A DNA stretch of 64,000 nt from Coniella vitis (Eukaryota > Ascomycota > Sordariomycetes > Diaporthales > Schizoparmaceae): assembly GCA_011317545.1 (NCBI GenBank), contig WUJK01000011.1, positions 759,501 through 823,500 of the forward strand, given 5' to 3'. A model generated the notes under the pieces. That model saw only the letters and a list, made by a program, of their open reading frames with translations, was not told the origin of the DNA and did no database searches. The position numbers and the translations under genes are program-made. Position 1 is the first letter of the stretch. Each line of letters opens with the position of its first letter. Below are positions 43,652 to 56,486 of the stretch, piece by piece.

Positions 43652-45054
43652 CCTGTAGTAGTAACAGTAGCATCCACCATCTCAAAGACCCGCGCAAGCA
43701 TGGTCAGCAGAAACAGCTGCGGCGGGAACAATACAATCTCCCCGTTGCGCTGACGTTCCAGCCATTCCGTGGCGGGTGCAAAGGCCGCTGCCGTGTGCTC
43801 GATTCCGCCATCACTTGTTGGCATATGCTGTACGGTTACCTCTTCTCCTTGGTTCGCCGCACCCAGAGGCCATGTCGATGATGATGGTGACGACGAGAAG
43901 GGGACTGAATCACCAAACGGCATGAGGAACAAGTACATCTGCGTGGTAAAACGCTTTGGCGCCCCCGGCGGCGTGATCCAGCGCGTGAACGGCACCAACT
44001 CGTCCACGCAGAGTTGTGCACCGAGGGTATGCGTGACCCAGCTTGGGAAATGGATTTGGTTGGCGTGGACGGCCTTGCGAGCTGCGGTGAGGGATGTTGT
44101 GATTCTTTCTTCGCTGGCAGTGGTGTGCTTGCCAGTGCTGGCAGTCCCGTTTGGTGATGACGCACCTGTTTCGTCTCGGAGTGTTAGGAGGGCATCGGTG
44201 TCAAGGTTGGCAGCTGCTTTGCCCCTTTCACTCCTGCCCTCGCTAGTATCCCGCTGCGGTCGTCGCGGGCGGGCAAGCAGCAAGCCAGACTCCTCAAAGG
44301 TTTCGCGGATCGCAGCAAGTCGGTAAGCAGGGCTGTCTTGATGAATTGCTGTAAGATCGCCAGTCTCAAAGGCTGACGCTGAAGCCGGCGCTGATGCTGA
44401 GCCAACTTCAACACCAACCTTTGATGAGATCTCATCGTTACCTTCTCCATCGTTCCCATCGCTACGATAATGATCGTGAAAAGTCGACACATTCCCACCG
44501 GGAAACACATGCGCCGACGGGAACGACGAGGAGGTTTGCACACGGTGGAGCAGGAGGACTTCATTTGTGGGCGAGAGCAGGATGACGCTTGAGCTGGGGC
44601 GTGGGGTGGATGATGTTGATGGCGACGATGCTTGTTTCGTTTGTTTGGTTTTGTTCTCAAGTTGCTCTTGTTTGGATGATGACAAAGGGGGAGAAGCGGG
44701 TGCTGGGGCGGTGGTGCTGATAGACCTCGAGCTCTTGGCAGCTTGATGCTCGCCATGGCGGGGCGTGTTCGATCCCGACGTGATGGCTAGAGTGGCTGTC
44801 GCGATTGTTGAGCTTTGGCAGAGGGACATATGCCTAGCAGTAGCTTTTCCAGGGTGAAACACCGACGCTACTAAAGTATGCAGCTTGTGTGCTGAGGCTG
44901 TGCCACAAACGGGAATATGGTTGTGATGGAGATGCTGATGGTGGTTATCGCAAAGCAGAGGCCGCCACGTTGTGCACAGTTTGGATGATTTCAACAATGA
45001 CTGGGCCTTGGCGATTGTACATCTTGCATAACAAGAATATAATTGAGGATTCAT
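43180..45054 (-). CDS. NUDIX hydrolase, NUDT19-like
   Basis: A single exon of 624 residues from the ATG at 45054; the frame opens at 45078 without an ATG. The N-terminal 90 residues are basic and Ser-rich with later Mets, fitting an organelle presequence; the NUDIX domain starts near residue 150 (SVILLSPTNEVLLLHRV). The motif is split: HVFPGGNVS, an insertion of about 55 Ser/Ala/Asp-rich residues, then AAIRETFEESGLLL carrying the catalytic REXXEE. A split box with a long insert is the hallmark of the NUDT19/RP2 type, which hydrolyses CoA esters to 3',5'-ADP and phosphopantetheine products. PFTRWITPPGAPKRFTTQMYLF is also typical of this group. Near residue 480 a run of about 13 Ala is encoded by a trinucleotide repeat. 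Exact substrate unproven. Confidence 0.85.
43613..43648. repeat. (GCA)12 trinucleotide repeat coding poly-Ala
   Basis: Twelve GCA units lie inside the NUDIX gene. On its coding strand they read GCT/GCA-phase alanine codons, giving about 13 consecutive Ala in a loop before SKGGDP. The tract is probably length-variable. Confidence 0.95.
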
Positions 45055-45481
45055 GAGGAATGATATAATGAAGTTCACTTATAAGAGACTGCGCTGGTAA
45101 TACTGCGGCTGCAGGATTGGATGAACGCCGCTGCCTGTTATGCATTTGGAGGGTAGACACAAGCCGCGATAGCATTGAGCCGAGGTTCATTTTTGATGTG
45201 CCATGCACCCAGCGGGCAGCGCATATACATAGTAGGCTAAGCTTAACAGAATGTTTAGCCACATTCAGAGAAGAGTCCAATTGCCATTCGCGTGGGCAGT
45301 CAATACCGATGAGTGAATAAAAAGTGATTTCAATTATTGATGAGCTCAAAACTAGTAACCTTTGAACACCACCACTTCTAGGCCAACGTCTCCCAAAATG
45401 CAAGAAGACGCAAGCAATGGGGCAATGGTTCGGCCAACAAAGGGCCCGTATATACTGTAGCTGCAGGGACGCTTTGTTCGA
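45055..45481. other. Short intergenic space between two minus-strand genes
   Basis: Carries the promoter of the NUDIX gene and the 3' UTR of the efflux pump. One TACATAGTA is at 45226-45234, about 170 bases upstream of the NUDIX start. Confidence 0.5.
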
Positions 45482-47568
45482 TCAAACAGCAGTAATGGGC
45501 ACCTCGTCTGACCTTTTTTCCACAAGCGCCAGCTCTGCTTCGCCATCCTCCCGTGCCAAAGTGACAACGCCATCGCCCTTCGACTGTGCTGGGCGTAATA
45601 GCGAGAGCAGATAGCTACCCTCGACGAGATGGTGTTTTGGCTCCTCTCCCTCCTCGCCTGGCTGGGGCTTCACAATGCCCACATTGCCCAGACAAGCCGC
45701 GCAGACAATGCACATTCCCATGAACGGGCAGAGCGCGACAAAGGCCCACACCATGGCCATTTTGGGGTCCGCAGCCTTCAGGTTGTTGTATACCGTTGTC
45801 ATGGTCGTCAGCGCCACGGCACCTCCAAACGGCATGGCAATGCCCATAAGCGATACGATGCTCGCAATGTTCTCTGGGAAGAATCCAACGGCGTGCAGGG
45901 TGCCCGGCATGAACCGGAGACCGGTGCCAACGCCGCTCAACGCTACCATACCGTAGATACTGGCAACATGACCGGTAGACATGGCCCAGGCAAGGCAGCC
46001 AACGCCTACAGCCTCAATGGTAGAGCCCAAAAACAATGGCAGGAACGTGCCGCGCGGCCAGATATTGCAAAACACCATGGCAGAGTATACGCCAATTGCA
46101 ATGCCCGGTACGTAGTAAAGAAGTTGGACACCGGCCTTGGACGCAGAGTAACCGAGGATGAGCGTAAAGTAGAGGTCGACATAGTAGAGAACCTAGCGTG
46201 ACAAAGAAAGATCATTTTAGTAAGGCGGGCTTGTTTACGGCAACTTGTGGTCTTGGTTCAGCAAACTTACGCTGTAGATCGCCATGCCGGAGGAGAAATT
46301 GACGTAGAACAACAGACCGACATTGCGGTTCTTGATGAAGCGCCACGGAATCATGGGAGTCTGAGTAGGGAACTTCTTTGCAAGTACCCGGCCGGGTGCC
46401 ATCAGGTACTCATATCCCAACCAAGCCAGAGCAATCAGAACACCGAGGACCAACGGAACAATAACCTCATAAGAACCCCACGCATATGTGTCGCCAGCCC
46501 AGGTGAAGGCGAGGATAATCAAGCCGAATCCAAACAGAAAAAGCAATTGACCACCAATGTCGATAGTCATTAGTCGCCTTAGCACTGTCGGCGCGGCCTT
46601 CGATTCTGGGCTCGTCGTCGCCAGTGCAATTTCGTCGTCGACGCCAGGCAGAGGCTGCGAACCCACTAGCTCCTTGCGCAGGACAAAAAAGACAACGAGT
46701 ATACCCAACACACATATAGGCAGATTGATGCCGAAACACCACCTCCAGCTGGCGCTGGTGAGGTATCCACCAATGACAGGGCCGATGGCGTAGGAGCAAC
46801 CGCCTGTGAGTGCGAAAAAGGACCAGTTCTTTGCATTTTCTTGAAGGCTGACCTTGTCAGAAATGATGACACGCACGAGGACGCTGATGCCGGCACAAGC
46901 GACTCCTTGGAAGCCACGACCAAGTAGAAGCACGGGAAAAGAGTCGGTGGGCGCTCCAGTACACAAGGCACTACCGATGGTCATAAGGATGAGGACAATT
47001 TGCAAGGAAGTGTGTCGGCCAAAGATGTCGGCCATTTGGCCCCCTGGGAAAAGAAAAGACAAAGTCAGTTGTTTGTTGAGAGGAAGCGAGTGACAATCCA
47101 GCCCCAAGAGAAGGACAAGAAGTGACACGTACAGAACGGTATAAATGCTGCGCTCGTCAGATTGAATGCAGAAACGATCCAATTGAGTTCGGCAACCTCA
47201 TCTGTGGCAAGTCAGTGTGTATTCTTCCAATCTTGTTAAGGATAAAGCCGGTGTTCTTACCGAAGTCAATGGCGATAAAAGGTAGAGCACTCGCTACACT
47301 GAAGGTTCATGTTAGCTTCAAGCTACTAATTCCAAAGAAAAAGGTCCATCGAACGCCCGAGAACGTACATGGTCACATCGAGTGCTTGGAGGGCAAACGG
47401 CATCAGCAACCCTGCAATCAGCTTCAGTCTGTAGATGAGAGCCTGGTGGCTTTCAGCCTTGCACTGCTCGCATGAACTTGCGTCCTCCTCAGGACCTCTT
47501 GCTGGTTCGCCATTTTGAATAGCTTGTCTCTGATGTACACATGGTGGCTTTGGTTTGTCAGAAGCCAT
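45482..47568 (-). CDS. MFS multidrug transporter, DHA2 (14-TM) type
   Basis: Five exons, 47568-47369, 47298-47261 (38 bases), 47201-47133 (69 bases), 47043-46271 and 46192-45482, give 596 residues. All junctions are GT-AG and in phase. The three early introns rebuild the family hallmark LDVTIVASALPFIAIDFDEV..LNWIVSAFNLTSAAFIPFWGQMADIFGRH, which contains DHA motifs A and D1. Motif C is near GYAIGPVIGG-like YAIGPVIGGYLTSASWRWCF. About 14 hydrophobic segments fit a drug:H+ antiporter of the plasma membrane, the group of fungal toxin and azole efflux pumps. The 65-residue N-terminal tail is Cys-rich (SSCEQCK). An upstream in-frame ATG at 47700 would add 44 residues. The substrate is unknown and there is no adjacent biosynthetic core gene. 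Confidence 0.9.
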
Positions 47569-50500
47569 GTCTGTTGGGCCAACAATAAGGCGACAGGCTG
47601 CTGTGAGATAGCGATGGATATCTGCTTGGTGGACTTTGACGAGTAATTGCTTATGGTGGTAAATTATATTGAAAGGTCTTCGGAAAGCGGTACCTGTCAT
47701 GCGTCCAAGGCGACCCTGCTCGTCCAGGCGGACGCAGAATATATGCCAACGGGTTTGAGAAGCATCTTGAAGTTCTGCTCGTCATCAACGGCAGCCCTAT
47801 AAAAGGCCATGCGGATACCCAACTAGGCCCCTATCCGCGCTGAAATGAGGCGCGGCCTCGTAACATAGTAGTAGAATGCATCGGACAAATGCATAGTGGA
47901 TGGAGACGAGCAGGGATCGGACTTTCTGGAAGTGCGAGGGCCGGGAAAGCAACCAATGAGCGCTGCAGGAGAGTCGTGGTTAGGGCACAAGCGAAAGCGA
48001 AAGCTTCCAGATTCGACAACCACCGAGTGATACGACACTGTTTAGGCCAGGTAGATCAGAGAGCAACCTCGCGATCAGCAAGATAATTGAGATGCAAAAG
48101 AGATCGAGCTCGGGAGACGGCAGAAAAGGATATGAGATCTGGCATAAGTAGTCGGCAGTGCTTCCGATGTTCTTCTTTTTTCTCTCTTTTTATTTCGGCC
48201 TCGGGATGAAAGGCGTGGTTCGGGCACGTGTTTCCTTTTGAGACAGCTTAAGCGATCATCGGGTCCACCACTGCAACGTGCAGTCTCCCAAACAACGGCA
48301 GGCTCTGCGCATCATCAGAGACCTTCTCGACTGAAGCGCGGGTTCGCTATTCAAGATGTGTCGATACTGTCAACATGACTTTGGCCAAGGGCGAACATGG
48401 GCCGCGGAGTCATGGTAGCGGCCAAGTAGCTATCTGGAAAGAGGCTTTAGCTTGTGTTGAGCTTGGTTTCTGGTGAAGATAGGCTGACCTCTTCAGGTCG
48501 ACTCACGAGAATTCCTGCGGCATCGTAGTGCTCATCTTATTGGAGGTCATCCCAACTGAACACAAAGGAGCCAGTCCTGACTGCGCTCCAGCCCAGGTGA
48601 GGGAATGAGTAATGTGCGTGCGGCTGGACCCTCGCTTGCAAAGAGAGGAGAAAGCACTCTGGCGTTTTGAGGGACAGGACTGAGTGACTGGGCTTGAAGA
48701 AAGCTTGGAAAGATCGGGCCAAAGCATCTGTGATAAGATAACGAAGAGGATGTCCCTAGCATTGGGCACAGGCCGTATATGGTATATTTCTCATAGTAAA
48801 GAAGCACAGCTGGGACAACGCACTTTCCCAGTCGAGCAGAAAGGGAATCCTCTACTCAACCTGCCATTCAATTGTGACTTCTCAGAGTCGAATGCCGTTC
48901 ATCCTATCCGCAAGTGGCAGCTCAGTCAATGTCCGCAAAATATGTCACACCTGCCTTACTAATCGACTTTGACAAGCTGAGAAGATACATGATCTTCAGA
49001 GCTCGGATGAGCATGCCTGTCAAGTGGGAGAGCTGATCTTGGTTGAAGCACGAGACTCAAAGACTATGCACAACATCCATAACGGACAACCCGGGGCCCT
49101 AATTGGCAGTCGGATGCGAAGGGGCCAGCACTACCTAGTATACATAGTATTGTGTTATTATTATTAGGCTACTCGTGTCCCAAGTACATAGTAGCAGTGG
49201 CATAATGGGCTTGCTTTGACAGGTGTTATGCTTGTTAATCCTGGCATTCAAATTCAGTCTCTGCCCTTCCACTCTGCTTGGTCAGCAGTCTCCCTCTTGT
49301 GGAAGGATCCTTGGTCTAGAATGAGTTACTAGAGATAGTAATTCCGGAGGTTGGCTACATGGTATACTATGTAATGCTTGTACTATGTAGACGAACTTTG
49401 GAAGTGTGGGAATGAGCGACCGGATGGAACGCCGGCGCCGGGCGTCCCGATCAGAGCGGAGCTCCACTGGCGCTGTAGCATTACATAAGCACACCCTAGC
49501 TATTTTTACTCGGCTAGGGAACCCGATGTTAGTATTTTGTACCCTGCAACAGAACTTTGAATGCATACTACTACTTATAGTACATACTATGTAGTATTTA
49601 TAGGCTGAGGATCTATGTAAGGCCGCGCTGTGTCCGTGGCAGTTTTGGCTTCTGGGACTATTGAGGATCTGCTCCAGTGATTACTGCACATAGTACTGAA
49701 GGGGCTGCGCAAAACTGCAGCGGTGCCCTTGTGCATGATAGTATCTCGGTACTTCTACTTTGGACTAGAAGTACTATACCCTGACCATGTACATGCTATG
49801 TAGTGATGAAAGACTATCGGACCACATTGTTGGCAGGCCGGCAGCGGTAGTTGGATGATCGACCCCTGGCTGCCATGCTGCCATGCGTCCTGCAGTGGGG
49901 TCTGCTAGCAAAGAGTTTACAACTCAAGCTGTTTGACTATCAGTCTATGCAGCTATGGTAGAAATAAGCTCAATGCGCCTGGGTCCGTCCAAGGTTTGCT
50001 TGCTGGTGCCGCTCCCTAAATCAACCGTCATCAGTCACGGAGGTGCAAGGTTCACAGTCATGAATCACTGCTTGAGCTCGTTGCCCGTAAGATTCCTCCA
50101 AGCCAGCCGTTGGTTCCTGTGATGTCGAGGGTTGCGACCTTTTCGTGGAATACATCACATCAAGAGACACATATCCAAATACATAGTACAACCTTCTGTA
50201 ATATGTGACTGTGGGCGGCATAGTAGCGACTGGGTGCTGTGTTGTTTGCTCAGCAGAAATCGAGGTAGGACTGGATAAGGAGGGGCATGAGGAATCAACT
50301 TTCTCCGATTTTAGATAATCAACAAGTTCTTGGACTTCTGCCTCTTGGCGCCATCAGACCACGTCCGGGGTACTGGGTACCTGCGGCTGCCCCTCCCAGC
50401 TGATAGCATCGCTGCCATTCAGGTACCTCGACATCCGTACATGGTACCGCCCAGCGGTGGTTTTCCTTCAGCAGCCCGTCCCGGTTGCGGTCCCGTCCAT

Positions 50501-50590
50501 GGGACATGGCAGTGAAATGCAGTCACCGTTGCGCTCGCCTGCAGACGCCGGCAGAGAATTGCACTGCGGCCTCAAACTTTCCGTCTCGCT
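47569..50590. other. 3 kb intergenic region dense in TACATAGTA words
   Basis: No supported gene. It separates the divergent efflux pump and Zn2Cys6 regulator. The part from 49130 to 50190 carries six exact TACATAGTA/TACTATGTA words (49141, 49185, 49365, 49381, 49585, 50180) plus near-matches at 49688 and 49797. The segment 50380-50450 has several GGTACC/AGGTAC words. Small frames here lack any domain. Confidence 0.55.
49141..49593. repeat. Cluster of five TACATAGTA/TACTATGTA words
   Basis: Exact 9-mers lie at 49141-49149, 49185-49193, 49365-49373, 49381-49389 and 49585-49593, in both orientations. The two at 49365 and 49381 start 16 bases apart. This is the densest group in the window. Confidence 0.85.
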
Positions 50591-51174
50591 CTCTTGGAGG
50601 ACCTGTCTTTGGCTTGCTTTTTGTTCTCTTTCCACCTGGCTTATTACCCCTCCAGAATTCTTCTCAGCGCTCGCGCCAACCACCGCGCCCATTGCCAACG
50701 CCAACGCCGGCGCCATCGCCATCGCCATCGCCATCACCATTGCCAACAGTCGGCCGCGCTGCCTCGTGCTCCGCCCGCCCGCGACAAGCCAGCGCTGCCA
50801 CTCACATGCAGTCAGCGTTCTGCACGACGCACGCCTGGCTGGTTCCAACATCGCTCCTATTTGGCTCTCCACATCCGCTCCACGTCGCCAACTCTCCCGC
50901 AGCCCTCCCGACTCTTGTCTCTTGGGGACGGGTGTGTTTCTGTGTGTCTCGAATCTTTCCACTCCTTGCTGACAACCAGCGTCAACACAAGCACTACTCA
51001 GCTATTCATCATACGATCCATTTTATACGAACTCTGGCGTCTAGCGACTCGCACGAAGACTTCCACCCAGAGACCCGGGGCTTCATATCGCGGGTGCAGA
51101 AGCAGCTTACGGTTACGTGAAAAAAAAAAAAAAAAGTCGATATACACGCACTACCTTGGGCCAGCGTCCACGAC
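50591..51174 (+). promoter_or_regulatory. Long pyrimidine-rich leader of the Zn2Cys6 gene, ending in poly-A
   Basis: From about 50580 the plus strand is strongly C/T-rich, includes a (GCCATC)n/(GCCAAC)n stretch at 50693-50740, and ends with 16 A at 51120-51135, 39 bases before the ATG. This is the usual architecture of a long fungal 5' UTR. Several upstream ATGs open frames that end before or overlap the main start (for example 50485-51120), so translation of the regulator may be damped by upstream reading frames. Confidence 0.45.
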
Positions 51175-54100
51175 ATGGACGGCGCAGGCCAGCACTTCCC
51201 TCCACCCGGATCGGTGTCTGATCCGTCCAATCCGACCAGTCCGATTGAGTCCTTTGTCGATCACCCCTCGCATGATGCCTCGCACAATCCCAATGGCCGA
51301 CCCATGGCCAGCCACGACGGACCGTCGCCTCACCCACATACGCACCCCGCCTACCCTGGTGCTTCCGTGTACACGCCGACAGATACTCCCTCTGACCGGC
51401 TGAACCCTCGGAGCTGCGTCACCTGCCGAAGAAGAAAAGTTAGATGTGATAAGCATATGCCTTGCTCCAACTGCCGAAGAGCTCAAATACCTTGCATATT
51501 CCCAGCCCCGGGCAGAGCTCCTCGACGCCCGCGCCCAAAGGACCCCAATGCGCCGCCCAAGCAGCCCTCCAGCGAGCGCGAAATTGAGCTCATGAAACGG
51601 CTGCGCAAGTTGGAGGGCATTGTCGAGGAACTGAGCGGCCAGATCGAGGTTGAGACCGCACGAAACAACTCAAGCACTGGCAATTCGCCCGAAGCCAATG
51701 CCCATCCTGTCGGCGATACTAGCACCCCTGGGTCTATTCACCGCGTGGACAGGACCGACAGTTTTGCTCCTGGCAGTACGCACAGTCAGGGCTCACCATT
51801 AGCGCACAGTGATGGCAGGCCTTCACCATTCAACTTCAACTCCTCCGGTTCTGGTAACCGGTTGCAACGACAAGACAGCATGAACAATAAGTTCGGGCGG
51901 TTGGTGATTAATGACCACGGCAAGACCAGATATGTCAGCAGTGTCTTCTGGTCCAAGATTACCGACGAGGTCAGATGCCGAGACATAGTACTCCTCTGCC
52001 CCTCGAGACTTTTGAGCTAATTTCAATGGCTACAGCTTGACGAGATACGAAACGAGACGCGCCGACTGACAGACGGCGAATCCGATGCCTCGGACGACGA
52101 GAGCGTGATAGCTTCTTCCAATAACCGCCTTGAAATCGATCATCATGCCTTTCTCTTGGGCTACCGATCAGCTGATGTCGACCTCCGGCCCCTTCACCCT
52201 CTTCCTTCGCAAATACCCTACATGTGGCAGCTGTATAAGGAGAATGTCGATCCAATCGTCAAAGTGATTCACGTCCCCAGCATCGACAAGCTGATCAAAG
52301 AGACGCGCAAGAATTTGGATAACCTTACTCCTGCCAATGAGGCTCTCATGTTTGCCATATATTTTGCTGCCATTCACTCGATGGACGAGGCCGATGTAAG
52401 AAATGCGCGCCCACATATTTCGACGCGATTATACGAGCTACTAACAGGCTTCTAGGTGAAACCGAACTTTGGCGTCGAACGCGACAAGCTAATCACCCAG
52501 TACAGATTCGCCCTCGAGCAAGCTCTCGCCAAGGCCAACTTTGTCGCCACATCCGAGTTGGTTGTCTTGCAAGCATTTTTGCTTTACCTCGTCCTCATTC
52601 GCCGCCACGACGACACTCGCTTTTGCTGGAGTCTTACCGGCCTCGCCATACGCATAGGCCAGTCAATGGGTATACATCGAGATGGCACGTATCTGCCAGG
52701 TTTGACACCTCTGGAGATTGAAATGCGTCGGCGACTGTTCTGGGGCTTGTGTATACTTGATCTGCGATCAGCAGAAGATCAGGGAACAGAACTGACAATC
52801 ACGGAAAAAATGTTTGATACGGAACTGCCACTCAACATCAACGACTCGGATATCTCCGAAGAGACTACAGAGTTGCCTCAACCACGACAAGGCGTGACAG
52901 ATATGACATTTTCTCTGATCCGCTACGAAGTTTGCGCGTCGGCACGGCGCTTGTATATGTGTTCGGCGGCGTCTCCTGCAACATGTACTCAAGAAGCAGC
53001 CATCTCCATGGAGGAGCGCGAGAGTATGGTGAGAGCCATCTATAAGGATGTTGAGGAAAAATACTTCAAGGACGCCTCTACATCGTGCAATGCCCAGCTT
53101 TGGACAGCTGCAAATATCGCACGTGTTATTGTTGCAAAGATGACACTGGTAGTCTACCAACCAGTACTTTTACCAGGCTCTGACGGTCAAACACTTTCCG
53201 AGGAAATTCGACAACGCATCATTACTGCGGCAACCGAAATTTTCGAATACAATCATCAGCTCAATTCCGACCCTCGATCAAGACAGTGGAAGTGGCTGTT
53301 TCAAACATACACACAATGGCATGCGGTGGCCTATGTGCTCTTGGAGGTTGGTCGTCGACCCTGGAGTGCGGCCATGGAGCGCGCTTGGGCAGCTCTCAAT
53401 TCGGTGCTCGCCACTCCAACACCCGAGGACCTCGACCGCATTTCTGGGCACACATCCATGTGGCTGCCACTCAAGAAGATCTTTCTCAAGGCAAGAAAGC
53501 ATCGTGAGGCTGAAATTGCAAGACTCAAGGCCGATCCGGACGCAGCACAGCAGCTTGAAATTCAGGAGCGGAGGCAGGCACCTCTCCCACTGAGCTTTGC
53601 GGCTATGCCTGGCTCTGTAAAGAGCGCCATTGCAATGGAGCGTTGGCGGAAACTGGTCAACGCGCCTCCCCTTCCTGCTGAGCTGCAGAAACCGCAAGGC
53701 CAGGCCTATGCTGCGTCAGGACAAGCCCCTACGCAACCAGATGGCGCCTCTGACATGGGCGGGCAAGAGGGTGCAAACAACCTTGGAGGAGGAATAAATG
53801 AACCGCCATTGCGACCAGATATTCAGGACCCGCGAATGATGAGCCTTGTGGAGACGACTGTGGCGCAGCCGCAGTTCTTGCCCGAACACATCTGGCCGAT
53901 TGCTTTTGCTCCTGAGTATCAGGACATGGCACGTGCGCCGACTGGCATTGGAGGATTTCCCCTGATAGGCAGTAGCAGCGACATTCCACGACAGGATATT
54001 ACTCTGAACAATTTTGTGCAAAACCAGAATACCCCCAATAACGACAGCAGCAGCAGCAACAACAACCACAACAACAGCACTAGCGGTTCAACCCAACGAG

Positions 54101-54453
54101 GATCTTCCAACACCGCCACCATGGCTTCTGGCATGGAGGCGATGCCACTGCTGGACGCGCTCAAGGTCGAAGGAAACCTTCCGCCGTGGTTGTGGACAGC
54201 CCCGGCTTCGGCCTCGACCCCGACTAGCAATACATTTGGAGCGACGCCCTCGCCGGCAGGGACGAACGGCGGCGGCGGGACGCTGGGCCTTGGCTCATTC
54301 AGCTTCCCGCTTGCGGGAGGACAAGGAGACGGTATGCACGCCGAGGATATCGATATGGATATGAATGAGGACTTTAACTGGGCTGATTGGGGGCAGACGC
54401 TCATGGAGAGCGGGTCCAATATTGGGGGAATATGGAATTCACATGGAATGTAG
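51175..54453 (+). CDS. Zn2Cys6 transcription factor with fungal-specific domain
   Basis: Three exons, 51175-51969, 52036-52395 and 52456-54453, give 1050 residues. The binuclear cluster is at 81-107 with spacing C-x2-C-x6-C-x5-C-x2-C-x6-C. A basic linker (RAPRRPRPK) and a short coiled-coil dimerisation helix (ELMKRLRKLEGIVEELSGQI, about 139-158) follow. The middle domain spans about 300-700 and contains the family signature SMGIHRDG and LEIEMRRRLFWGLCILD. The C-terminal 300 residues are low complexity (Asn/Ser runs, Gly-rich) and end with an acidic, aromatic segment (IDMDMNEDFNWADWG) that looks like an activation domain. It is a nuclear DNA-binding regulator. I cannot name its target pathway. 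The first intron has a weak donor (gtcaga). Confidence 0.9.
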
Positions 54454-55344
54454 TCATGCTGTGTGCCAAAAGGCCTCAATTTCATGGAAAATGGTCCGAG
54501 AATGGACTATCATTATGCCTTGATTTGGCTTGTGGCCTTGAGTGTTGCTCACAACTGTCGCAGCAGAGCTTCTTATGGTTGCACGGACGAAGAAGCACAC
54601 TAACATTTTGGCAACATTAAAAGCCTGTGAATGAGTGTTTCGGTCATATGCTGTATGCATATGTGTACACATATCAATCTCTTCAGAAGAAGCCACACTC
54701 ACTCACTCTCTGTGAAGGACTTCTTGGTTATGGGTATGACCACGCGAGCCTTTTACTCTTATATTCTGGTCTGGATTGGTTTACTTTTTTGGTTCTGTTT
54801 GTCTGGTTTGCTATTTTTAGCCCATCACTTTACTCCGCATTGATCTATAGAATAGTGCTTTTCTTGTTTGTTTTTTCTTGTAAAATGTGAGATGAGAAGA
54901 ATAAATCGAAACGATACCCCTTTACCCCCTTTCCCTCTTCCCTGGTTGACTTCAATGACTGGACTGGACTGGACTTGGTATGAATTGCGGGTTCTCTCTT
55001 GAGCGTATGGTACGATTGACATTGCGGATATACATAGACCCGGTGATGAGAGTGAGATTCCCAGTCAAAGCGGAGAATACGGCAACAAATACATATTGTG
55101 ATGGTAAAGCTGTGTAATGCCATGCGGGGCAAGACTGACGACATGCCCGTTTCGGCACCGCAGTCGGCCAATTTGTGCTTACATTAGGTATACTGCTAGT
55201 TCGCAATTGCAAAGCACCTACAATCAACACGACAGACTCTGCCTCTGAATTATTCTATCCAAACAGCAGCAGCCTGTTGGAATCTGGAAACGTAACTTCG
55301 TACACCGGCGCAAGCTCAGGGAGATCCTTGCAAAGACATTCAAA
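54454..55344. other. Intergenic, 3' UTR and promoter
   Basis: About 0.9 kb between two plus-strand genes. It is T-rich from 54750 to 54890 and has no supported gene or notable repeat apart from ggactggactgga at 54960-54972. Confidence 0.55.
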
Positions 55345-56486
55345 ATGGCAACAGCGGTAGCAGCACAACATCCCATCAAGGTCGCCGTGCTCGACGACTA
55401 CCAAGGCTTCGCGCGGCCTATTTTCGATAAATTGGATGCGAGCGAATTCGCCGTCACGATCTTCAATGACACGCTGCTGCCGTATAACCATCCAAACACG
55501 CCACAGGAGGAAAAGGACAGGCTTGTTGCGCGGCTGGAGCCGTTCTCCGTCATTTGTATGTTTTCAAGACCAGCTATTCCTGTTTCTCACAATTCAAAGG
55601 CATGACTGATTGATGGAATTGCCACAACAAAGGCACAATGCGGGAACGCACTCCCTTTCCGCGTGACCTCATCACGCGCCTAGCATCCAAGAACCTCAAG
55701 CTGGTCCTCACCACAGGTCTACGCAATGCAGGCCTCGACCTAGCGGCCTTCAAAGACGCGGGAATTCCTGTGGCCGGCGTTGCCTCCTCGGGCGACAGCA
55801 CAACGCAGCACTGCGTGGCCTTGATCCTCGCTCTGGCGCGCAACTTGGTTCCCGACGATGCCTCCATCAAATCCGGCGGGTGGCAGACGGGCGTAGCGGT
55901 GGGGCTACCGGGCAAGACGCTCGGTGTGCTTGGGCTAGGCCGACTGGGTCTTGCGGTGGGCCGCATTATGCACGAGGCATTTGGTATGCGTGTGATTGCG
56001 TGGAGCGCGAATCTTACGCAAGAAAAGGCGGATGAGCAGGCGGAGAAGACTGGATTGCCCAAAGGCACGTTTGAGGTTGTGAGCCGGGAGGCACTGTTTG
56101 CACGGGCAGACGTGGTGAGCGTGCATGTTGTGCTGTCCGAGAGATCGCGAGGCTTGGTTACGGGGAAAGACCTGGAGAGAATGAAGCAGGATGCAATCTT
56201 TGTGAATACTAGTCGCGGCCCAATCGTCGTGGAGGAGGATTTGTTGCGGGTGTTGAGCGAGGGCAGGATCCGGGCTGCGGGAATCGATGTGTTTGAAATT
56301 GAGCCGCTGCCGAGCGACAGCAAGTGGAGGACAACGGCGTGGGGAGTCGAGGGGAGGAGTCAGGTGTTGTTGACGCCGCATACGGGATATGCTGAGAAAG
56401 ATATCTTTACGGCGTGGTATGAGGCGCAGGTCAAGAATATCGAGAGGTGGCAGAAGGGGGCGGCTCTCGAGGGATTGATGAATTGA
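55345..56486 (+). CDS. D-isomer-specific 2-hydroxyacid dehydrogenase
   Basis: Two exons, 55345-55555 and 55633-56486, give 354 residues. It is a cytosolic NAD(P)-dependent enzyme that interconverts a 2-oxoacid and a D-2-hydroxyacid. The NAD-binding Rossmann motif is GKTLGVLGLGRLG. The catalytic triad of the family is visible: Arg in VNTSRGPIV, Glu in GIDVFEIEPL and His in LLTPHTGY. The N-terminal catalytic half starts KVAVLDDYQGFA, a form common in fungal members related to phosphoglycerate and glyoxylate/hydroxypyruvate reductases. The physiological substrate cannot be decided. The intron splits the codon for Cys71. Confidence 0.92.

Noticed and set aside
50485..51403. Upstream frames of 211 and 269 codons before the Zn2Cys6 gene as independent genes
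   Set aside because: They lie in C/T-rich leader sequence, are full of Pro/Ser/His low complexity from simple repeats, and one overlaps the regulator start out of frame. They are better seen as leader frames.
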